IMG/VR virus record: IMGVR_UViG_3300020166_001048
Location: 1-64,000 of that record
Direction: 5' to 3' (one strand)
Length of the DNA: 64,000 nt
Source of the DNA: a virus
In this document: piece after piece, positions 40,745 through 50,983 of the stretch
Numbering within the stretch: position 1 is the stretch's first letter
How the letters are laid out: the number at the start of each line of letters is the position of its first letter
The notes under the pieces: generated by a model
The model's database searches: none
What the model saw: only the letters and a program-made list of their open reading frames with translations
What the model was told of the DNA's origin: nothing
Position numbers and translations under genes: made by a program

Positions 40745-42047
40745 TGCTATCCCACCATTTTAATATATCTGTGTCGGCACTGAGAATATCTCTCATGCAT
40801 AACTTGTTGTTGCGTATACTCTCAAGCGCAAGCATACGTCTTTTGCCTTTGCGCATACCTCTTTGGTATTCGTCTTCTGAGTACGTTTCTTCCATAGTTG
40901 GTCTGTTTTTTAATTGTAGTAACACGTTTTGTAATGCATTGCCGAGTTTGTTGTTTGTAATTAGTTCGTCTACTAACCTGTTTAATATTTCACGCGGCAA
41001 TGCCAATGGACTCATAATGATGTCTGGCGAAAATGTAAATATTACCTTGGCCAGAATATCAACATTGAGATCGTCTGCTAACTTTTGTATATTAACTACA
41101 TCCATCATACCCGGTAATGTAAGTGTAAAGTCTAAACGCATTTGTCGACGGTGTGTTGCAATTTCCAAACCTTGTTTGAAGTTGTTAACAAATACATCGT
41201 ATTTCAATCCTGTGCGTATGTATTCGCCTAAGGCGCCTGTGCCGTCCAAGCTTGCACACATTTGCCAATCACGTGTGTGTGCTAGTATGTCATGATATAA
41301 ATTTACACCTTTGTAATCAACTCTGCTGAGATTACTATTATACCTTGCATACAAGCGATGGGCATCACCTAATTCAACAATGCGTTTCATATAACGCCAG
41401 TGCTGTTCATACATAAGAGGCTCGCCGCCTACCCAGTAAATCTCTTCAACCCGGTGCTCTTCAACTGCTTCGCTAAATTCTTTTTCAATCTGTGTGTCTT
41501 GAAATTTTGTTATCTCTGCACGTACTTCTGGTAACATCCAATTGTTTTTAGGATTGGTTAGATCAGTCATGTTGTGCTTTTTTTGTTCTGTTTCCCAACT
41601 ACTACTCAACATATCACCGCATGTGCGACATTTAAAGTTACACAAATTACTAAAACGATAATCCCAACTAATAGGTTTCATTGTAGTATATCCACTGGCA
41701 TCAGTGTTTTCCCAAATGTCATTGTACTTGTGACGGAACATTCTTTCAAAGTAACTGCGATATACATCCGTGTTTAGCAACTGACTGTTGCACACATCAC
41801 ATTCAGGCAATGTTTCTCCAGCCATCATACGACGACGAACACTTTGCATATGTTCATTGTTCCAGTGTTCGTCTAGGCTCACTGGTTGATATTCGCCGCT
41901 ACCCGATTTAGTGTCAATATATTGTTCAAAGCTTTGTGCTTCTTCGCGACTTGCGCAGCACATACGCCGTTCAGTTTGCGGGCTTAGATACGTGTGTGTC
42001 CATGGTGCCATGCACAGGGTAGGTGGCTTGTTATCAGGTTTTTGCAT
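40731..42047 (-). CDS. Radical SAM with N-terminal SPASM/twitch-like domain (rSAM-2)
   Basis: 438 residues. Auxiliary cysteines C12 (in CMAPWTH), C30-C31, C83 and C86; radical SAM motif C136-x3-C140-x2-C143; VGGEPLM as GGE block and SLDGTG later. The CMxPW start is shared with rSAM-4 and rSAM-6. Abuts rSAM-3 by one nt. Confidence 0.85.
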   Translation of the reverse strand: MQKPDNKPPTLCMAPWTHTYLSPQTERRMCCASREEAQSFEQYIDTKSGSGEYQPVSLDEHWNNEHMQSVRRRMMAGETLPECDVCNSQLLNTDVYRSYFERMFRHKYNDIWENTDASGYTTMKPISWDYRFSNLCNFKCRTCGDMLSSSWETEQKKHNMTDLTNPKNNWMLPEVRAEITKFQDTQIEKEFSEAVEEHRVEEIYWVGGEPLMYEQHWRYMKRIVELGDAHRLYARYNSNLSRVDYKGVNLYHDILAHTRDWQMCASLDGTGALGEYIRTGLKYDVFVNNFKQGLEIATHRRQMRLDFTLTLPGMMDVVNIQKLADDLNVDILAKVIFTFSPDIIMSPLALPREILNRLVDELITNNKLGNALQNVLLQLKNRPTMEETYSEDEYQRGMRKGKRRMLALESIRNNKLCMRDILSADTDILKWWDSIDAG

Positions 42048-43105
42048 TAAAATGAATTCACTATTTCGTTATACCAATCAAAATCTTTAAATTTTGATAA
42101 TTCGCTTTTGAACAATTCTTTTTCTTTCGTAGTTGCTTTTTGTAATGACAATTCACCATACACAGTGTGTACATAAAAATTTGATGTAACATCAAAATTT
42201 GGTAAAGATGCAAACCAATTGATTGTATCTTCTAAATCAAACACATTGTGTTTTCCTATAGTGTATGCGCAACTAATAGGAATACTGTTTAATAGGTTTA
42301 CTTTTTTTATAACGTTTGATACCTTGTCCCATTTAAGGGGAGTACGAGTTTCTTCAAACCGTTCGCCGATTCCGTCGATACTAAAAAATAACTGAACTGA
42401 CTTTGCTTGCTCCCACAATGCAAGTGTTTCAGTAGACGGATAACAGCTACCATTTGTATTGTAGGATATATCAACGTTACTTAAATTTTTAATTTTTTTC
42501 AAAAGAGTCAAATGCTCTCCGGTTAGCAACGGTTCTCCACCGTTAAAATAAACCGACTGCACATCATCTAAGTTGGTGCCTATTAAATGATCGTAGTTGA
42601 GTTCGTCTCCTGCAACAATCTTAATACCTTCTTCGGCAGCCCAGAGACTCGAGTAACTCGAACTACATATTACACACTTAGCATTGCAAATTGGTAATGT
42701 ATTGTAATCTAAGCTATAGCACTTGTCTTTGTTGAGTTCGCTTTGCTGGAGGTTTATTGGTAAATTTTTAGATTTGTATTTTTTAATTGCAAGTGCTCTT
42801 GGGCTATAACCTCCATAAGATTCGTTCTCCCAACAATGCTCGCATGCTTCGGGTTTTTTATTATTTCTTACATCATTTCTTATATTTTCTAAATGTTGAT
42901 TTGACATTAGATTATCATGTCCAGAAAAACGCTGTGAAGGTTTAGCTAAACAACACGGTGCTACTTGTTGAGTGTCGCCAGGAAATCTACGAGCGTATAA
43001 CCCGTGGAATACCAATGGGCAATAACTAGAACTCAAGAACTCCTTGAGTTCAGCTGCCTCTCGATCGATTGTTTCCTGAGAAACAGTTATAATTTCACTT
43101 GGCAT
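42047..43105 (-). CDS. Radical SAM with N-terminal SPASM/twitch-like domain (rSAM-3)
   Basis: 352 residues; start at 43105 (MPSEIITV), overlapping the cytidylyltransferase by 11 nt. Auxiliary cysteines C29, C51-C52, C88 and C91; radical SAM motif C140-x3-C144-x2-C147; NGGEPLL and SIDGIG follow. Shorter than the others at the C-terminus. Confidence 0.84.
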   Translation of the reverse strand: MPSEIITVSQETIDREAAELKEFLSSSYCPLVFHGLYARRFPGDTQQVAPCCLAKPSQRFSGHDNLMSNQHLENIRNDVRNNKKPEACEHCWENESYGGYSPRALAIKKYKSKNLPINLQQSELNKDKCYSLDYNTLPICNAKCVICSSSYSSLWAAEEGIKIVAGDELNYDHLIGTNLDDVQSVYFNGGEPLLTGEHLTLLKKIKNLSNVDISYNTNGSCYPSTETLALWEQAKSVQLFFSIDGIGERFEETRTPLKWDKVSNVIKKVNLLNSIPISCAYTIGKHNVFDLEDTINWFASLPNFDVTSNFYVHTVYGELSLQKATTKEKELFKSELSKFKDFDWYNEIVNSF

Positions 43106-43511
43106 GCTCAGCAACCCTTTTGCGTAGGTCACTACTGCTGAATCTATGATCTCGTTTGTTAAAGTGCAGTGCTATTCCACGTTTTTGACAAACATCTTTT
43201 CCACTAAAGTCTTCGTGTTTGTATTCTTCTCCTAAAAACCGCACATCTAATTGAAACAGTTCTAGTATATCAATAACGTCTTGTTCGGTTTGATACGGAA
43301 CAATCTCATCAACAAACTTGAGTGCGTTAAGTTGCGCATAACGCTCCACTAACGTTTGTACTGGTTTGTTTTTGGTGTCAGGTCTGTCAATTGTAGGATC
43401 ACTTTGTAACCCTACAATTAAGTAATCACAATTATCTTTTGCTTCACGCAACATTCCAATATGCCCAGCGTGTAACAAATCAAACGTGCTAAATGTAATA
43501 CCTTTTCTCAT
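43095..43511 (-). CDS. Cytidylyltransferase (TagD/RfaE-C-like)
   Basis: 138 residues. GITFSTFDLLHAGHIGML contains the HxGH nucleotide-binding motif and RFSSSDLRKRV the C-terminal SSSxLR. The family makes CDP-glycerol or ADP-heptose-like activated sugars/alcohols. It suggests that the island activates its own donor. Overlaps its neighbours by 4 and 11 nt. Confidence 0.85.
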   Translation of the reverse strand: MRKGITFSTFDLLHAGHIGMLREAKDNCDYLIVGLQSDPTIDRPDTKNKPVQTLVERYAQLNALKFVDEIVPYQTEQDVIDILELFQLDVRFLGEEYKHEDFSGKDVCQKRGIALHFNKRDHRFSSSDLRKRVAEHAK

Positions 43512-44083
43512 ATCAATTCCATTTGCTGTGGTACAATCTTATCCAACACAGTAGTAGTAAACAATTCTGCGCCTTTGTGCACATTAGCTGCCCATTCTGC
43601 ACCTTGGTCTTCCCCGTCAGCATCGCTGTCAGAAATATACTTGTAGCAGTCAAATGGTGTGTCAAATTTTTGACAAACCTTTGCTAGTGCATATGCTTCC
43701 ATTTCAACCACTTGGTAGTTAATATGTGGTACACTAAAGCTGTCTCCGGTTCCGCATACAAACAGACTATCGTGCTTGGTTTGGCAAATAATCATTTGTT
43801 CTTCGTCCCCTGGGCTAACATACAGCGGAAGACCAAGTGGGGTACAATCCATATCACGCTCAATCACTGCGCTCACTCCAACAAGTTGTCCTTTAAGTGC
43901 AGCACTTCCCCCGGCTGATCCATAGTTTATTACTTTACTATATCTATTAGAATTATTATAACACAATTCTGTAGTTAATGCAATACTTGCATTAACCTTT
44001 CCAACACCGGTTACTAACTTTTTAAAGCCATGTGGCAAGGCACCTGGTAGTTCTTCTTCTAAGGCGATTACCACTAATATCAT
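43508..44083 (-). CDS. MTA/SAH/5'-deoxyadenosine nucleosidase-like
   Basis: 191 residues, slightly short for the MTAN family. IALEEEL near residue 7 (family: GAMEEE), GVGKVNA, INYGSAGG, MEAYALAKVC and SDSDADGED are in family order, so the purine-binding and catalytic Glu/Asp are kept. MTAN cleaves MTA, SAH and 5'-deoxyadenosine; the last is the inhibitory by-product of radical SAM reactions, which fits the neighbours. Confidence 0.82.
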   Translation of the reverse strand: MILVVIALEEELPGALPHGFKKLVTGVGKVNASIALTTELCYNNSNRYSKVINYGSAGGSAALKGQLVGVSAVIERDMDCTPLGLPLYVSPGDEEQMIICQTKHDSLFVCGTGDSFSVPHINYQVVEMEAYALAKVCQKFDTPFDCYKYISDSDADGEDQGAEWAANVHKGAELFTTTVLDKIVPQQMELI

Positions 44084-45282
44084 GCAGGGCCTCCATATTC
44101 GATTGCATCAGCAAGTTCTTTATGGTGATCACGCAAATCTTGATTTCTGCGCCAATCCACGTCTTTTACTTTCATGCGTAATACGTTACCGTCCAAGCTG
44201 ACTCCACTATTGATAAAGTCAATAATATTATTGAATTCTTTTTTATGAAATTCAGTTACATCGGCATTTTGCAAACGTTTAATTGCTATCTGTTTTGCTG
44301 CTTCGGGCAATGTTCCCACACTGTGGTAGTATGCTTCGTGCAACATGTTCCAGTATACAAACTCAAAGGATCTGGTATCAATCCAATTGGCCAGACCTTC
44401 GAGATACATTACATTAAACACATTAACAGTTGCGCAACATTGTAACTGTATGTTGTTTAGTCTATCTCGTAGATGTTCAAAGCGATCCATGTTGTTGTTA
44501 ACCAGTTGCCACTCGGCATTAGCACGTTGATATTCGAATCGTTCGTCAACATCATCAATACTAAATGCAATTTCTACTAGCTTAAAGTGTTTCCATATAG
44601 ATTCGGCATTCTCTGGATAATGTGTACCATTGGTATTATAGTGTATTTCGATGTTGCCTGCAATGCCTGCGTCTATGCAACGCTGCAACAAGGCAAAGTG
44701 TTCTTGTATCATAAATGGTTCGCCACCCGTGAATTCCAAGTAACGAATTTGGTCCATCATTGGATCAATTTGGTCCCAAAACTTTTGGTTCTTTCTGGGC
44801 CATGCGCCTTTTTGCAGCATTTCATAATGAAAGCTGTCCTTGCCTTCAAACTTGATCTCTTCGGTGGCAAATGTGCTACTGCTCCAGCTTCCGCAAATAC
44901 GACATTTGAGATTGCAAATGTTACCTAGTTTAAAATCAATAAACACCAAAGGCTTGGCATCAGCAGTCCACTCCGTATCTTTTACAATATGCTTGAGTCG
45001 ATTTAGTGTATGCATACGTTTACTAGTACGCCCACTGCGTTCTTCGTTCCAGCACTTTCTACATGTCTGCGGCTTTTTAGCATCCAAGAAGTCTTGACGC
45101 AAGTTGTTCATATAATTGCTGTGGTGTATTTCATTTAGTGTGCTGTTATTGAGATCAAACTTAACACCATCAGCATCTTTGATTTCGTCCTCGGCTAAAC
45201 AACAAGGCCGGGTAGTGCCAATCGGTGATGTTTCAATGCTTACCCAAGGCAGCACACAGAATGTATCGTGAGGTAATTTCAT
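44080..45282 (-). CDS. Radical SAM with N-terminal SPASM/twitch-like domain (rSAM-4)
   Basis: 400 residues. C9 in FCVLPWVS, C27-C28, C74 and C77 form the auxiliary set; C123-x3-C127-x2-C130 is the radical SAM motif (NICNLKCRICGSW); TGGEPFM is the SAM-binding block, SIDDVD a variant of the SxDG strand. Overlaps its neighbours by 4 nt each. Confidence 0.86.
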   Translation of the reverse strand: MKLPHDTFCVLPWVSIETSPIGTTRPCCLAEDEIKDADGVKFDLNNSTLNEIHHSNYMNNLRQDFLDAKKPQTCRKCWNEERSGRTSKRMHTLNRLKHIVKDTEWTADAKPLVFIDFKLGNICNLKCRICGSWSSSTFATEEIKFEGKDSFHYEMLQKGAWPRKNQKFWDQIDPMMDQIRYLEFTGGEPFMIQEHFALLQRCIDAGIAGNIEIHYNTNGTHYPENAESIWKHFKLVEIAFSIDDVDERFEYQRANAEWQLVNNNMDRFEHLRDRLNNIQLQCCATVNVFNVMYLEGLANWIDTRSFEFVYWNMLHEAYYHSVGTLPEAAKQIAIKRLQNADVTEFHKKEFNNIIDFINSGVSLDGNVLRMKVKDVDWRRNQDLRDHHKELADAIEYGGPA

Positions 45283-46658
45283 AAATCATACTTTCTAAAT
45301 TCGTCGATTAACCATGGAAACAACTCGCGCCAATCTGTTTTGCGTCTTGCATCTGTGTTTTTAAGATGGTTAAATAGCTTACCAATCTCTACTACATTTG
45401 GTTCATTGCTTTTACTTTGTTTTGCAATACCCAACAAATAGTTTTTACTTGAAATTTCTTCTGCTGTTTTTTCGGGTTTTAGTGCTAATGCTTTATCAAA
45501 GTCATCAGAAAAGATATCTCCAAATATATCAATAAACATGTAACTCGGGCCGTTCACACTGTTTTGATAATGATAAACAGTGCGTACCTTATTCCATTCT
45601 TGTATTTTGCTTAACAAGTCTGGCAATGTTTTCACAGTCAACGGCGTAACAGTTGAACTAATAATAAGATTAATCCAATCACACCCTAATAGATATTCAA
45701 AGTTTGTTTCCCATGTTGTTAAATTTAAAGGAAAACGTACATACTCTTGCTGTGGGCCCCAACAATCAAGACTTGCAGTCACTTCAAACTCCCTGAGGCA
45801 CCCTATATCTATTAAATGTTTAACACGATTTGTTACTTTTTTTACATAGTCAAGTTTTGCATTTAGATTTGTAAAGATTTGTAATTTCAATTCCGGGGCA
45901 GGATATTCTTCAAACAAGTCTAAACATTCTTCTAGCTCACTCTGATACAAAGGCTCGCCGCCTAATATATTAAAGTTAGTCAGGTACTGCCCGTTTACTT
46001 TTAACCAATCAAATAGCTTTTGTTTATTAGATTGCAAATTTGGATCTTTGACAAATGCTTTATCACCAAATCTAACATTTTCAGCGTTCCATAAACTGCT
46101 AAATTTTGGGCCACAATACAAGCACTTGAGATTACAAGTATTGTCAAAGTATATTTCAAGTGTCCTTGGTGTCACATGTGTTGCAATGGGATTATCATTT
46201 AGCTCAACTGGAGCATGCTGCCCAGGAAAGTCTAAGTTGGTAATCCTGTCACTTTGGCCGCCTGCTTTTTCAATGTTAATGCAATAGTTACATCCTATTT
46301 TTGGCCAGTTACCTTCTAACATCTGTTTACGATCATCAACTTTGCTTGGCGTATTATGAAAATCAAATTTGTCAATGTCAAACTTATGATGATTGGTTCT
46401 ATGACAACTAGCAGTTTCGCCGGTGGTTAGAAATACTGTGCTCCAATTCCATTTAAGCTGGCATGCAGTCGGTGTATTAATTGGAAATGGTTTATTAACG
46501 AGTTTGCTTTTGTGTTTAAACTGCTCTGTGCTATACCCATATAGATTGATGCATTCATCTTGAATATGTTGAGGTAACAATGCAAAGTCTGCTTCCTGCT
46601 TACACTCGGGCCAGCTTGGGTCCTTTATATCATCATAAAATTCTTCCCAGGTGCTCAT
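45279..46658 (-). CDS. Radical SAM, second subfamily (rSAM-5)
   Basis: 459 residues. Auxiliary cysteines C66 (ACQLKW), C85 (SCHRTNHH) and C123/C126 (CNYC); radical SAM motif C175-x3-C179-x2-C182; LGGEPLY follows. Here the CC pair is replaced by one Cys with neighbouring His, a trait shared with rSAM-7 and rSAM-8 and not with the others, so this is a distinct subfamily. Confidence 0.85.
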   Translation of the reverse strand: MSTWEEFYDDIKDPSWPECKQEADFALLPQHIQDECINLYGYSTEQFKHKSKLVNKPFPINTPTACQLKWNWSTVFLTTGETASCHRTNHHKFDIDKFDFHNTPSKVDDRKQMLEGNWPKIGCNYCINIEKAGGQSDRITNLDFPGQHAPVELNDNPIATHVTPRTLEIYFDNTCNLKCLYCGPKFSSLWNAENVRFGDKAFVKDPNLQSNKQKLFDWLKVNGQYLTNFNILGGEPLYQSELEECLDLFEEYPAPELKLQIFTNLNAKLDYVKKVTNRVKHLIDIGCLREFEVTASLDCWGPQQEYVRFPLNLTTWETNFEYLLGCDWINLIISSTVTPLTVKTLPDLLSKIQEWNKVRTVYHYQNSVNGPSYMFIDIFGDIFSDDFDKALALKPEKTAEEISSKNYLLGIAKQSKSNEPNVVEIGKLFNHLKNTDARRKTDWRELFPWLIDEFRKYDL

Positions 46659-47941
46659 ACTAATGCTCCTAACTCTGGAATCGCATCCAGTACGTTTTCT
46701 TTTCGTATGCCGTCGAGTCGATTGGTCTTCTGCCAGAACTTGTCCACCAGGTGTGTGTTGTCGGTGCTATCCATATATTGTAGCGCACTTTCAAATCCCA
46801 CTGTTGCTCTGTTCAGTTGATCCAATGGGCGCAGCCATTCCAGGTGTGCTTCGTACTTTTCTTTGATTTGATCTTTGTATGCTTGTGGCGCAATATCAAT
46901 GCGTAAATAGTCTGGATCTTGTAAAATATTTACGTTAAGGTCTTGTGGTTTTATCAAACCTTTTTCAACCCAATCTCTGTGAAAGTCAGGTAAGTGCAGG
47001 GCATTCATAATGCTTAATGTTGGACTAATATAAAAGTCGACGTTGGGGCATATTTCCATCATAGTACGTCTATTTTGTTCTACTTCTTCCCACTTGGTGC
47101 CTGTGCGAATGTATTCGCCGTGTGCACCCATGCCATCCAAGCTTGCACCTACAGCTACACTATCAAACTTTTTCCAGTAATCAAATACCAAACGGTCTTT
47201 TAATTTTGTTTTTGTAAAGTTTGTATTGTATATAAGACGCACGTCGAATCGGCCTCTGCGTTCTAATTCCTCAAGAATACGATAATGCTCGTCCATCATG
47301 CATGGCTCACCACCTGCAAAATATATCTGTTCTACATGATCTAGGTGCTCGTACAATTGCTCGATCATATCAGCTTCAAATCGACCTGCGTAGTTCATTG
47401 GCTTGTTTTCTTTAGCCCACCCAGGGCCTGCCAGTACACTTTGATCCTTGTACCAACTGCTACTAAAAATGTGCCCGCAACTGCGACAACTTAGGTTGCA
47501 CAAGTTGGAAAATCTGATGTCCCAGTATGTCATTTCAAAGTTGTCGTATTGCCCGTCTTCGTGCGTATTAAGTGCACGACCAATATGATGCCCGTGGTGC
47601 TTGTTTGCACTCTGGCGACCACTAAAAAATCCGCTTTTCTCTTGTTCGTAGCAACGCCCACACGCAGGGTTTTCTTGTTCTAACAACATGTCTTTGCGTA
47701 GTTGCTTTTGCTCTGGGCTATTCCAGATCTCTTCTATTGTGTTGTTTTTACAGTTTCCAACTTGACCAACACCCATTTCGGCATGACAACAAGGGTATGC
47801 TTCGCCTGTAGGATAAGCATGCAAGTGTATCCACGGGTACATACAAAATGTTTTACTTTCAGAAAGAAGTTCACGTTCTCTTTCACTTACATCTGCTAGC
47901 CTAATCTTAATTGGATCGGCACTGTTATAACTATAGCTCAT
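46655..47941 (-). CDS. Radical SAM with N-terminal SPASM/twitch-like domain (rSAM-6)
   Basis: 428 residues. C33 (FCMYPWIH), C51-C52, C94 and C97; radical SAM motif C148-x3-C152-x2-C155; AGGEPCM and SLDGMG. Closest in layout to rSAM-2. Overlaps rSAM-7 by 11 nt and rSAM-5 by 4 nt. Confidence 0.86.
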   Translation of the reverse strand: MSYSYNSADPIKIRLADVSERERELLSESKTFCMYPWIHLHAYPTGEAYPCCHAEMGVGQVGNCKNNTIEEIWNSPEQKQLRKDMLLEQENPACGRCYEQEKSGFFSGRQSANKHHGHHIGRALNTHEDGQYDNFEMTYWDIRFSNLCNLSCRSCGHIFSSSWYKDQSVLAGPGWAKENKPMNYAGRFEADMIEQLYEHLDHVEQIYFAGGEPCMMDEHYRILEELERRGRFDVRLIYNTNFTKTKLKDRLVFDYWKKFDSVAVGASLDGMGAHGEYIRTGTKWEEVEQNRRTMMEICPNVDFYISPTLSIMNALHLPDFHRDWVEKGLIKPQDLNVNILQDPDYLRIDIAPQAYKDQIKEKYEAHLEWLRPLDQLNRATVGFESALQYMDSTDNTHLVDKFWQKTNRLDGIRKENVLDAIPELGALV

Positions 47942-49283
47942 TGTACCAATCTTTCATGCTAGGAAATGCAGTAGCAAAGTCTTTACCTCTGCGCTTGTCG
48001 TACTGCGTATAAAAACGTTTAAAGTCGTTGTGTAGTTTTGGCATATCAAATGTGTCGCTGTGTGGTGTTTTAACAACATCAAGATAGTCAATCAATCGTT
48101 CAGTTTGGTTAATCTCATGTTCGTGTAATAATGTATTGTCTCTGTTTGTGTCTAGCCAATTCTGCAAACGATCTTTATGCAACATCCGAATTTCGTCCGG
48201 CAATACCAATGGGCTTTGGAAACTAGGAAAACGTAAAATGTTCAATGTAAAGCTTGGAAAATCTCTGCCATATGTTTGTTTAAATGTTAATAGATAATCT
48301 AAAAACTCAGGAAGTGTTTCTAAACACAATGCGTTGATTGTGCACATATTGTGCAACCCACGTATTTTACCCGAACTGGCCAACATGTGCATGTTTCGAT
48401 CCCAGGTTTCCCATTCTAGTCCGTCACGGATGTATTCTGCTTGTACTGGCATACTTTCATTTGATGTATAAATGTCCAGTGGCGCACTAGCAGCTCTGTC
48501 AAGCAATTTTTCCATGTCGGCAGTAGCAAGGCCTAAGTTACTGTTGATTGCAATTCGTGTGGTGCTTGCGCCTTTATTTTCTTTAAACCAGTCAAGCAAC
48601 TTCCACAAGTGGCCGCTCATTGCTGGTTCGCCACCTGTGATGCGCAATTCGTCGAGTGTTCTATGCAAGTCGCTTTCCCACCATTTAAAAAACGCTTCGA
48701 TGTATGGGTTTGTTTCGTTGTAAGTGTACAGTTGATTACTGTCATGTGTGTGCGTAAAATGATTGCGACCATCACTGATTAAATCTTCGTATGCACCGTG
48801 TTTTTTTAGATCTTTGACCCAGGTTGAACTAAATGCTGGATTGCAATAACTGCAAGCAAACTGACAAGTTCTATCAAATGCAATTTCCAATGTTTTAAGA
48901 TCAACATCTTCGTTATAATCCAGTGCATGTGCTGATTGCAAATCTTCATCTGAATAGATTACACTTTTATATGTTCTGTCGGATATATTGTCTCTGCCAA
49001 TGTCCTCAATCTTCCAGCAATATTCGCAACCTTTTGGCCGCTCGCCGCACTGCATTTGTTTACGCTCTTCTTTTTTACGAAGAGTGTTGTGCAATGCTTT
49101 TGGATTTGCTTGTACTTCTTCGACAGATATGTGATGAGGCAAAGGATGGTGGCAGCTAGTTGTCATACCCGATCCCAACCATATAGTAGCATTATACCAT
49201 TTAGCTCCGCACATACTAGAACTCAATGGATCAAGCACACGTTCTTTGTATTGTAGGTCAGTTTCGTTATTTTGCTTAGGCAT
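47931..49283 (-). CDS. Radical SAM, second subfamily (rSAM-7)
   Basis: 450 residues. C25 (MCGAKWYN), C44 (SCHHP), C86/C89 (CEYC); radical SAM motif C140-x3-C144-x2-C147; TGGEPAM follows. The C-terminus (HNDFKRFYTQYDKRRG) is shared with rSAM-8 (FTEHDRRRG). SCHHP and the following His-rich loop could bind a metal. Confidence 0.86.
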   Translation of the reverse strand: MPKQNNETDLQYKERVLDPLSSSMCGAKWYNATIWLGSGMTTSCHHPLPHHISVEEVQANPKALHNTLRKKEERKQMQCGERPKGCEYCWKIEDIGRDNISDRTYKSVIYSDEDLQSAHALDYNEDVDLKTLEIAFDRTCQFACSYCNPAFSSTWVKDLKKHGAYEDLISDGRNHFTHTHDSNQLYTYNETNPYIEAFFKWWESDLHRTLDELRITGGEPAMSGHLWKLLDWFKENKGASTTRIAINSNLGLATADMEKLLDRAASAPLDIYTSNESMPVQAEYIRDGLEWETWDRNMHMLASSGKIRGLHNMCTINALCLETLPEFLDYLLTFKQTYGRDFPSFTLNILRFPSFQSPLVLPDEIRMLHKDRLQNWLDTNRDNTLLHEHEINQTERLIDYLDVVKTPHSDTFDMPKLHNDFKRFYTQYDKRRGKDFATAFPSMKDWYNEL

Positions 49284-49947
49284 TAAAATATAACTCTTTG
49301 TTTAGTAGTTGATATTCAACAATCAGTTGTTTTATACTATTAGTAACCGGTTTATTCAAAATAGTTTCTAAACTATCTGTAAGTGACGAATTATCTAATC
49401 CAAAAATTGTTTTAAAATTTATAATATGGTTTACATTTTTACGATCTAGAGTATTATGCCAATTAATGGTATCCTTATTGAGTTGTTCATGCATTATATC
49501 AAATACATCTGGATGGTCAAGGTTACTAATATTATATGGAGGAAAGTTGCATCCTGTTGCTACCCACTTGTTGTATTCTTGCTGTGTCCAAAGATTTGGA
49601 AATCCTTTTTTTATAAACAACGTTGTTATGTGTTCAAAATCATCCTCGTCTGCGTCGATTGCAATCACTGTTATATTATTAAACATGGTTTGGAGTTTAC
49701 TTACAAAATCATGTTGATGTGTGTAATATATCTTCGCTGGCACACTCTGGTTTTCCCAATAATTTCCCATAAAACATACATCATCTTTGTTATTATTGTG
49801 TGCCCATACACCTCTATCACACCGATGGTAATCACCATGCGTAGCATCTATACGATTTGTTATCTGTATATCAAGCATCTTGGCAATTATTGTCGTAAGA
49901 AATAATCCACCACTTCCACTAACATGATGTATGCAGATTCTAGACAT
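49276..49947 (-). CDS. P-loop protein, sulfotransferase-like (tentative)
   Basis: 223 residues, very AT-rich. Begins MSRICIHHVSGSGGLFLTTI, where SGSGG could be a PAPS- or nucleotide-binding loop as in sulfotransferases, with later helix and FKTIFG segment. If so it would use PAPS made by the APS-kinase-like domain at 11.8 kb. The P-loop is not canonical, so nucleotide binding is a hypothesis. Confidence 0.4.
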   Translation of the reverse strand: MSRICIHHVSGSGGLFLTTIIAKMLDIQITNRIDATHGDYHRCDRGVWAHNNNKDDVCFMGNYWENQSVPAKIYYTHQHDFVSKLQTMFNNITVIAIDADEDDFEHITTLFIKKGFPNLWTQQEYNKWVATGCNFPPYNISNLDHPDVFDIMHEQLNKDTINWHNTLDRKNVNHIINFKTIFGLDNSSLTDSLETILNKPVTNSIKQLIVEYQLLNKELYFNA

Positions 49948-50983
49948 TGAAAATATTTTTCATCTTGTGTTTTTGTTCAGTACTAAATTCTTTTAGTCTA
50001 TGTTTATTATAACGCAAATCTGGTAACATGTCAAGATACATTTGTTCAAGTTCAGATTTTGGCATGTCCACTAAATGATGTATCACACTCATTAACGCAT
50101 CATGTTGTCCGGTGGTTTCAACTGGAATATGATCCCAATAATGATTGAATGTGCGGAAGCCTCTGTCTCTCAACCATTGATATGATCTTGGATTGCCGTG
50201 TACATGAAAAGGACGCAATCCTACCATTGGCTTCCAAATTTTTTCTGTCATAAACACAGGCTTCCATTCATCAAATTCAGTTTCGCTTACTACATTCAAA
50301 AAATGATTTTTCCATAGGTCAAGACGTCCAACAGTAACAAGATCATTGGGTACACCGGCATGGTCATCATGATCGCCTTGCGTTTGATTGTACGCTGCCG
50401 GGAGATCATCAATTGTCATTGGAACTACTTCCAGACCTTGTTGCCAATCTGTGCCGTCTTTTGCTGCGCCGCCTAGTGTGACAATACCACGTTCTAATAA
50501 ATGGGGGTTCTCACGCAAAATATTCGTAATTTCAATCCTGTGCCGTCTTGGTTTTCTTTGATATAACATGTATGCAAAATCAGCACTTTGCATTACTACT
50601 TGGTCTTCTGTGTACGCAGGCATACGATCGTTTGCAATCATGGCATGAAAGTTCCACTCCTTTGCTTCACCTTCGTACATGCCTATTCTGTGTACATTTT
50701 TAATTTTGTATTTGTTGATTATTTTTTGTAAATCTTCTGTGAAAAGATATTCAGGATCGATTACACATAGCAAAAATAAATTATCAAATTCACCTTCTAA
50801 ATTCATCGTTTGTTTCCAGCAATCGTTATCAAATTGACTGCCAAACCATGTTGTGTTAATTAAAAGATTTTTCTCATTCGGAAAACGTTGCTTAATTTGC
50901 ATTTCTGTGCTATCAATTATTTCCAACTCGTCTTTACCGTACGGCCAAGTCAACGGGAAGTGTGTCCCGATTCTTACAAGCAT
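49940..50983 (-). CDS. TEK-motif putative glycosyltransferase (copy 4)
   Basis: 347 residues. RRHRIEITNIL, VSETEFDEWKPVFMTEKIWKP (in part), RPFHVHGN and RGFRTFNHYWD follow the family. Overlaps the SDR gene by 10 nt and the P-loop gene by 8 nt. Confidence 0.58.
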   Translation of the reverse strand: MLVRIGTHFPLTWPYGKDELEIIDSTEMQIKQRFPNEKNLLINTTWFGSQFDNDCWKQTMNLEGEFDNLFLLCVIDPEYLFTEDLQKIINKYKIKNVHRIGMYEGEAKEWNFHAMIANDRMPAYTEDQVVMQSADFAYMLYQRKPRRHRIEITNILRENPHLLERGIVTLGGAAKDGTDWQQGLEVVPMTIDDLPAAYNQTQGDHDDHAGVPNDLVTVGRLDLWKNHFLNVVSETEFDEWKPVFMTEKIWKPMVGLRPFHVHGNPRSYQWLRDRGFRTFNHYWDHIPVETTGQHDALMSVIHHLVDMPKSELEQMYLDMLPDLRYNKHRLKEFSTEQKHKMKNIFNV

